A program made the position numbers and the translations under genes. From Chloroflexota bacterium (GTDB lineage Bacteria > Chloroflexota > Anaerolineae > Aggregatilineales > J027), in contig JACRBG010000029.1 in NCBI GenBank assembly GCA_016234595.1, forward strand, positions 1 to 64,000: 64,000 nt of DNA, written 5' to 3'. The notes beneath the pieces were generated by a model. That model was not told the origin of the DNA. It was given only the letters and a program-made list of their open reading frames with translations, and searched no databases. Positions 60,464 through 64,000 of the stretch are shown here, piece by piece (the first letter of the stretch is position 1; each line of letters begins with the position of its first letter).

Positions 60464-61282
60464 ATGCACAATCTCTATATCGTCCCGACCCCCATTGGTA
60501 ATTTAGAAGACATCACCCTGCGTGCGCTGCGGATTCTGCGTGAAGTCGCCCTCATCGCCGCCGAGGACACCCGTACCTCCCGCATTTTGCTGGATCATTA
60601 CGACATCAAAACCCCCCTCATCAGCTATCACGAGCACAACAAGCTGACCCGCCTCAAAGATATTATTGACACCCTGCATCTGGCCGATGTCGCGCTGATT
60701 TCCGATGCGGGCACTCCCGGCATCTCCGACCCCGGCTATGAATTGGTGCAGGCTGCCATCTCGATTGGTGTCAATGTTATCCCCCTCCCCGGCGCCAATG
60801 CTGCCACCACCGCCCTTGTCGCGTCCGGCCTCCCCACCGACAGCTATCTCTATCTTGGCTTCCCTCCGCGCAAAACAACCCAACTGCGCCAATACATCGA
60901 AGACCTTTCCACCGAGCCGCGCACGCTGGTTTTTTATGAAAGCCCCAACCGCCTCACCAAAACCCTTGCCGTCATGTTGGAGATTTTTGAAGATCGCCCT
61001 GCTGTCGTCGCCCGTGAATTGACCAAGCTCTATGAGGAAATTTTGCGTGGCACACTGACCCATCTCATCCAGCATTTTTTGGAGACCCCCCCACGCGGCG
61101 AAATCACTTTGCTGGTCGCGGGTTATGTCGAAGAAGGTGTGCCGGAATTATGGGATGAAGCGCGTGTCCGGGCTGTGTTAGCGGGCCGTCTCGCCCAAGG
61201 GGAAAAACGCAGTGCTGCTGTCAAAGCCGTCGCCCAAGAATCCGGCTGGGATCGCCGCACTCTCTACGATATGGAGCTGTAG
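60464..61282 (+). CDS. rsmI: 16S rRNA (cytidine(1402)-2'-O)-methyltransferase
   Basis: 272 aa from ATG 60464, the start that gives the family's N-terminus (MHNLYIVPTPIGNLEDIT); earlier ATG 60443 and TTG 60425 are possible, none with a good ribosome site. Tetrapyrrole-methylase fold: EDTRTSRILLDHYDIKTPLISYHEHN, DVALISDAGTPGISDPGYELVQAAI, VNVIPLPGANAATTALVASGLPTDSYLYLGFPP, LVFYESPNRLTKTLAVMLEIF and ARELTKLYEEILRGTLTHL. Methylates the 2'-O of C1402 in the decoding centre. Confidence 0.96.
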   Translation: MHNLYIVPTPIGNLEDITLRALRILREVALIAAEDTRTSRILLDHYDIKTPLISYHEHNKLTRLKDIIDTLHLADVALISDAGTPGISDPGYELVQAAISIGVNVIPLPGANAATTALVASGLPTDSYLYLGFPPRKTTQLRQYIEDLSTEPRTLVFYESPNRLTKTLAVMLEIFEDRPAVVARELTKLYEEILRGTLTHLIQHFLETPPRGEITLLVAGYVEEGVPELWDEARVRAVLAGRLAQGEKRSAAVKAVAQESGWDRRTLYDMEL

Positions 61283-61333
61283 GACGCTGCCAGCTTTTAG
61301 ATACACTCACTATCGCAAGCCAAAATGCTGAGT

Positions 61334-62716
61334 CTATTTTCGTTTTACCTTCGGATGAGCGAGTTCCCATTGCTCAACTGCTGCCAATGCCTCGACAGTT
61401 CCTAGTTTATCCAAAGCTTTAACGACATCACGGCCTTCACATTCAGAAAACTTATTAAGCGAATCAATCAAAAACGGAACGGCCTTGATGTTGCCAATTT
61501 TTCCAAGTGCTTCAGCCACCGCTTGACGGACAGCCTCATGAGAATCCTGTAGATGTCCAGCTAGAATGTCTACAACGTCATAGGCATTCATTTCGCCCAG
61601 CCTTTGAGCAGCTATTTTCCGTACTTTCCAACTGCTGTCGTTCAGTGTCTGCAAAAACAGTGCCACAATTCTTGAATCTTGATAGCCGCTTAACGCAGTG
61701 ATGGCCGATTCTCGGACTCGCCAATTTTCCTCTCTTAAAGCCTCTATTAACCTATCAGTCAACCGTCCATCCTCCATTTTCCGTACAGCGCAAGCCGCTG
61801 TCGTTCGGACTCGCCAAACTTCATCATCAAAAGCATTGCGTAATGCTTCAAAAGCGCGGATGTCAGGCATTTTCCCCAATCCAACGGCACACCAAAAACG
61901 AACATCTTCATTTGAATCCGCAAGGCCAACGACAAAGGAGTCGAACGCACGAAAATCTGCAAATTCACATAATGCGTGCGCGGAAGCCTGCCGCACCTTA
62001 TCAGATTCATCCTTGATTGATTCAATAAGATAGGGAATCGCCCTAATATCAGCTATTTTCTCGAGTCCCTGCGCTGCTGAGTGTCGGACATATTCATCGG
62101 GGTCACACAGTAATCTCACCAATGGGATAAACGCTTTTAATTCTTTGTGTTTACCCAATACATAAGCCGCGCCACCCCTTATCTCTGGGATTTCATCTTG
62201 TAGTAGCCCAAGTAACATATCAATCACGGTGGGGTTATCGCAAAAATAGAACAGTGCTTTCGCAATCGCACCCCGGCCAAAAGCATCATAAGCCTCGGCG
62301 TTATGTACCGCGGCCTGCAAAGCAGCTAAGGCGGGTTCGCCCATCTTTTTTAGAAATTTTTCAACCTCACTATCACGAAATGGCCTAGCAAGGACTTTGA
62401 TGAATGCAGGGATAGCCCGTAAATCTCCAATGCCGTCTAGCGCCCATGTAAGATCAGCCTCAAAAAAACCATATCCATCCTCCAAAGCTGCAATAAGTGG
62501 CTCAATGGCAGGCTCACCGATTTGAATTAATGCCTGTACACCTTCACCATGATGATTAAATCCTTTCATCTCTGCGTCACGAAGCATACTGACAATCGGC
62601 TCAACCGCATCCTGCCCAAATGTCACCAATTCGTCCCGTGCCGAAATTCTTATTGCCTCATCTCGATTTAATAAATTTTCAACCAATTGTCCAATTCTTT
62701 GCGTCTGTTCCATCAT
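61334..62716 (-). CDS. HEAT-repeat protein
   Basis: 460 aa made almost wholly of helical HEAT/PBS-lyase-like repeats of ~31 residues: AVEPIVSMLRDAEMKG, IRAIPYLIESIKDESDKVRQASAHALCEFADFRAFDSFV, FEALRNAFDDEVWRVRTTAACAVRKMEDGRLTDRLIEAL, IVALFLQTLNDSSWKVRKIAAQRLGEM. No catalytic domain, signal or helix. Such proteins act as scaffolds or in phycobilisome-type lyases; here the context gives no substrate. Convergent with rsmI, 51 bp between stops. Confidence 0.85.
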   Translation of the reverse strand: MMEQTQRIGQLVENLLNRDEAIRISARDELVTFGQDAVEPIVSMLRDAEMKGFNHHGEGVQALIQIGEPAIEPLIAALEDGYGFFEADLTWALDGIGDLRAIPAFIKVLARPFRDSEVEKFLKKMGEPALAALQAAVHNAEAYDAFGRGAIAKALFYFCDNPTVIDMLLGLLQDEIPEIRGGAAYVLGKHKELKAFIPLVRLLCDPDEYVRHSAAQGLEKIADIRAIPYLIESIKDESDKVRQASAHALCEFADFRAFDSFVVGLADSNEDVRFWCAVGLGKMPDIRAFEALRNAFDDEVWRVRTTAACAVRKMEDGRLTDRLIEALREENWRVRESAITALSGYQDSRIVALFLQTLNDSSWKVRKIAAQRLGEMNAYDVVDILAGHLQDSHEAVRQAVAEALGKIGNIKAVPFLIDSLNKFSECEGRDVVKALDKLGTVEALAAVEQWELAHPKVKRK

Positions 62717-63073
62717 CCTCTCCCGTTATCATATCGGCACCCCTTCCTGAGAATAACATAAGATTAACCATCATATGAACTCTTCTCAGCCTCAGATAAG
62801 AATTGCATAAATTTTTTCCTATCGCCCTCCAACACCAAGATATTTCTAACACACCCCTGCTAACATAGAGGCAATGGAGTACTTAAAAATTATCCATTTC
62901 CAAACCTGCCTCTTCCCCCTTAAACAAGGCATCCTGAGCAGATTTGCAGTAAATGAACCCACCGTGTATCTTGAAGGTGATACTTAAAGATCATGGCACT
63001 TTTTTCATTGAGAACACGTCCATTTCTTAGATAATATTGTCCATATCAGGTGGTAGTAAGGGAATATAGCCCC
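62717..63073. other. 357-bp intergenic region, AT-rich, divergent starts
   Basis: Between the HEAT gene (minus) and the Clp gene (plus). The left part is AT-rich with several possible -10 boxes. No CIRCE element or tRNA is seen. TATC..GATA (62969-62984) is a weak dyad. The clear element is the promoter at 63008-63035. Confidence 0.6.
63008..63035 (+). promoter_or_regulatory. Candidate promoter of the Clp gene
   Basis: TTGAGA (63008-63013), 16 bp, GATAAT (63030-63035), each five of six consensus bases; leader to the ATG at 63074 about 30 nt with AAGGGAA upstream of the start. Confidence 0.65.
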
Positions 63074-64000
63074 ATGATGCGATTTGACCGATTCACTGAA
63101 CGCGCTCAGGATGCGGCGGCCCGCGCCTACGAAATCCTGCAACGCTATGGGCATAATCAAGTGGATACCGAACATATCCTCCTTGCCCTGCTAGAGCAAC
63201 CGGATGGCGTCATTCCCGCCATGCTCGAAAAAATGACTATCGAGGTTGAACCCCTCCGCTACAAGCTAGATGAGGTCCTCAAGCAAACCCCCCGCTCCGG
63301 CATTTATGGGGGTGGCACGGGCCAAGTCTTTATTACCCCACGTGTCAAGCGGATTATTGACCTTGCCAACGAAGAAGCCAATCGTCTACGCGACGAATAT
63401 ATTTCAACAGAACACATTTTCCTTGCCATCCTGACCGAACGGCGCACTCCTGTAGCTCGAATTTTGGGGGATGCAGGCGTTACCAAAGAAAAAGTGGTGG
63501 ATGTCATCAAGGATATGCGGGGTGGGCAACGTGTTACTGACCCACAAGCCGAAAATCGCTATGGCACGCTGGAAAAATTCTCGCGTGATTTGACCCAACT
63601 CGCCCGCGAAGGCAAACTTGACCCGGTAATTGGGCGCGATGATGAAATCTTGCGAATGATTCAAATCTTGTGCCGACGCACCAAGAACAATCCTGTATTG
63701 ATTGGTGAGGCTGGGGTTGGCAAAACCGCGATTGTTGAAGGGCTGGCCCAGAAAATTGTCAATAACGACGTGCCAGAACTACTGCTCAATCGTCAAGTCA
63801 TCTCGCTCGATTTGGGTGCGATGGTAGCAGGCAGCCGCTTTCGGGGTGAATTTGAAGAACGCCTCAAAGCCGCCATGGATGAAGTGCAGCGTAGCGAAGG
63901 CGAGATTATTCTGTTTATTGATGAATTGCATCAGGTTGTTGGGGCGGGTGCCGCAACCGGCTCACTTGATGCCAGCAATATGATGAAACCAGCCCTCGCA
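63074..64000 (+). CDS. clpC: ClpC-type AAA+ chaperone, 3' end cut by window edge
   Basis: First 309 codons. Unfoldase that feeds proteins to ClpP. Two Clp-N repeats ([45 protein letters not shown]), then AAA domain 1: [61 protein letters not shown] (Walker A GEAGVGKT), [25 protein letters not shown] and Walker [15 protein letters not shown]. The Clp-N spacing is that of ClpC rather than ClpB, although the distinguishing middle domain and the second AAA domain lie outside the window. Confidence 0.92.
   Translation, partial: MMRFDRFTERAQDAAARAYEILQRYGHNQVDTEHILLALLEQPDGVIPAMLEKMTIEVEPLRYKLDEVLKQTPRSGIYGGGTGQVFITPRVKRIIDLANEEANRLRDEYISTEHIFLAILTERRTPVARILGDAGVTKEKVVDVIKDMRGGQRVTDPQAENRYGTLEKFSRDLTQLAREGKLDPVIGRDDEILRMIQILCRRTKNNPVLIGEAGVGKTAIVEGLAQKIVNNDVPELLLNRQVISLDLGAMVAGSRFRGEFEERLKAAMDEVQRSEGEIILFIDELHQVVGAGAATGSLDASNMMKPALA

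Noticed and set aside
60503-61075. 190-codon open frame on the minus strand opposite rsmI
   Set aside because: Opposite a complete rsmI gene; no ribosome site and Gly/Asp-rich composition expected of a shadow.
62717-63073. CIRCE or CtsR operator before clpC
   Set aside because: No TTAGCACTC-N9-GAGTGCTAA and no tandem GGTCAAA pattern is present.
1-64000. tRNA, rRNA, CRISPR arrays, insertion sequences or att sites
   Set aside because: No cloverleaf with GTTCGA loop, spaced repeat array, transposase motif or flanking direct repeats was found in the intergenic regions.

Overview
This window looks like chromosomal DNA from a free-living, heterotrophic bacterium of the Chloroflexota (Anaerolineae-like). 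That is an inference from gene content and style: DUF2723 and ArnT-like membrane glycosyltransferases with C-terminal beta-sandwich domains, secreted proteins with Thr/Pro-rich linkers, D-x-[ND]-x-D-G repeat modules, Flp-type pilins, a Tat-exported DUF1800/DUF1501 pair and a Ras-like bacterial GTPase. No rRNA, tRNA, phage, transposase or CRISPR array was found. Ribosome-binding sites are classical; one gene carries almost the full complement of the 16S anti-SD tail.

Layout. 1-5,200: MOSC protein (cut by the window edge), an RNase HI with a duplicated and apparently dead second domain, a lipoprotein, a conserved unknown protein and a NarL-type two-component system. 5,300-14,915: small membrane protein, the Tat-exported DUF1800/DUF1501 pair, a glycine-zipper stress protein, lactate dehydrogenase with a CDF cation transporter, and a secreted penicillin-acylase-like Ntn hydrolase. 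14,987-31,618: surface-glycan genes (two GT2 enzymes, a polyprenyl glycosylphosphotransferase, a Wzm/Wzt-type ABC exporter, two tandem ArnT-like membrane glycosyltransferases, a WecG/TagA/CpsF transferase), mixed with birA, a C39-like membrane-anchored peptidase and a compact ECF-sigma operon (sigma, DUF2892, AhpD-like, PspC).

31,735-40,377 holds three consecutive secreted proteins (subtilisin-like protease, metzincin metalloprotease, seven-repeat propeller protein with Fn3). All end in, or contain, the same ~260-residue module; two of them also share a second ~115-residue module placed at opposite ends. 40,588-50,572 is a tightly packed glycan operon: a GT8-like/GT4 fusion, four methyltransferases in the order A-B-B'-A', a polysaccharide pyruvyl transferase and a DUF2723 glycosyltransferase. 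These two blocks are the most unusual part of the window.

50,596-64,000: two Flp pilin genes (one of only 55 codons), a LysM-MltG endolytic transglycosylase, an AT-rich orphan, a PLP sulfur-amino-acid enzyme next to an Lrp/AsnC regulator, a Ras-like GTPase with a non-canonical G3 box and an adjacent Pro-rich protein, a parvulin lipoprotein, two paralogous membrane-anchored Thr/Pro-rich proteins followed by a KaiC-like ATPase, rsmI, a HEAT-repeat protein, and the 5' part of a clpC-type gene cut by the right edge. The gene set reads as a cell-envelope region: building, exporting, decorating and remodelling surface glycans and proteins.
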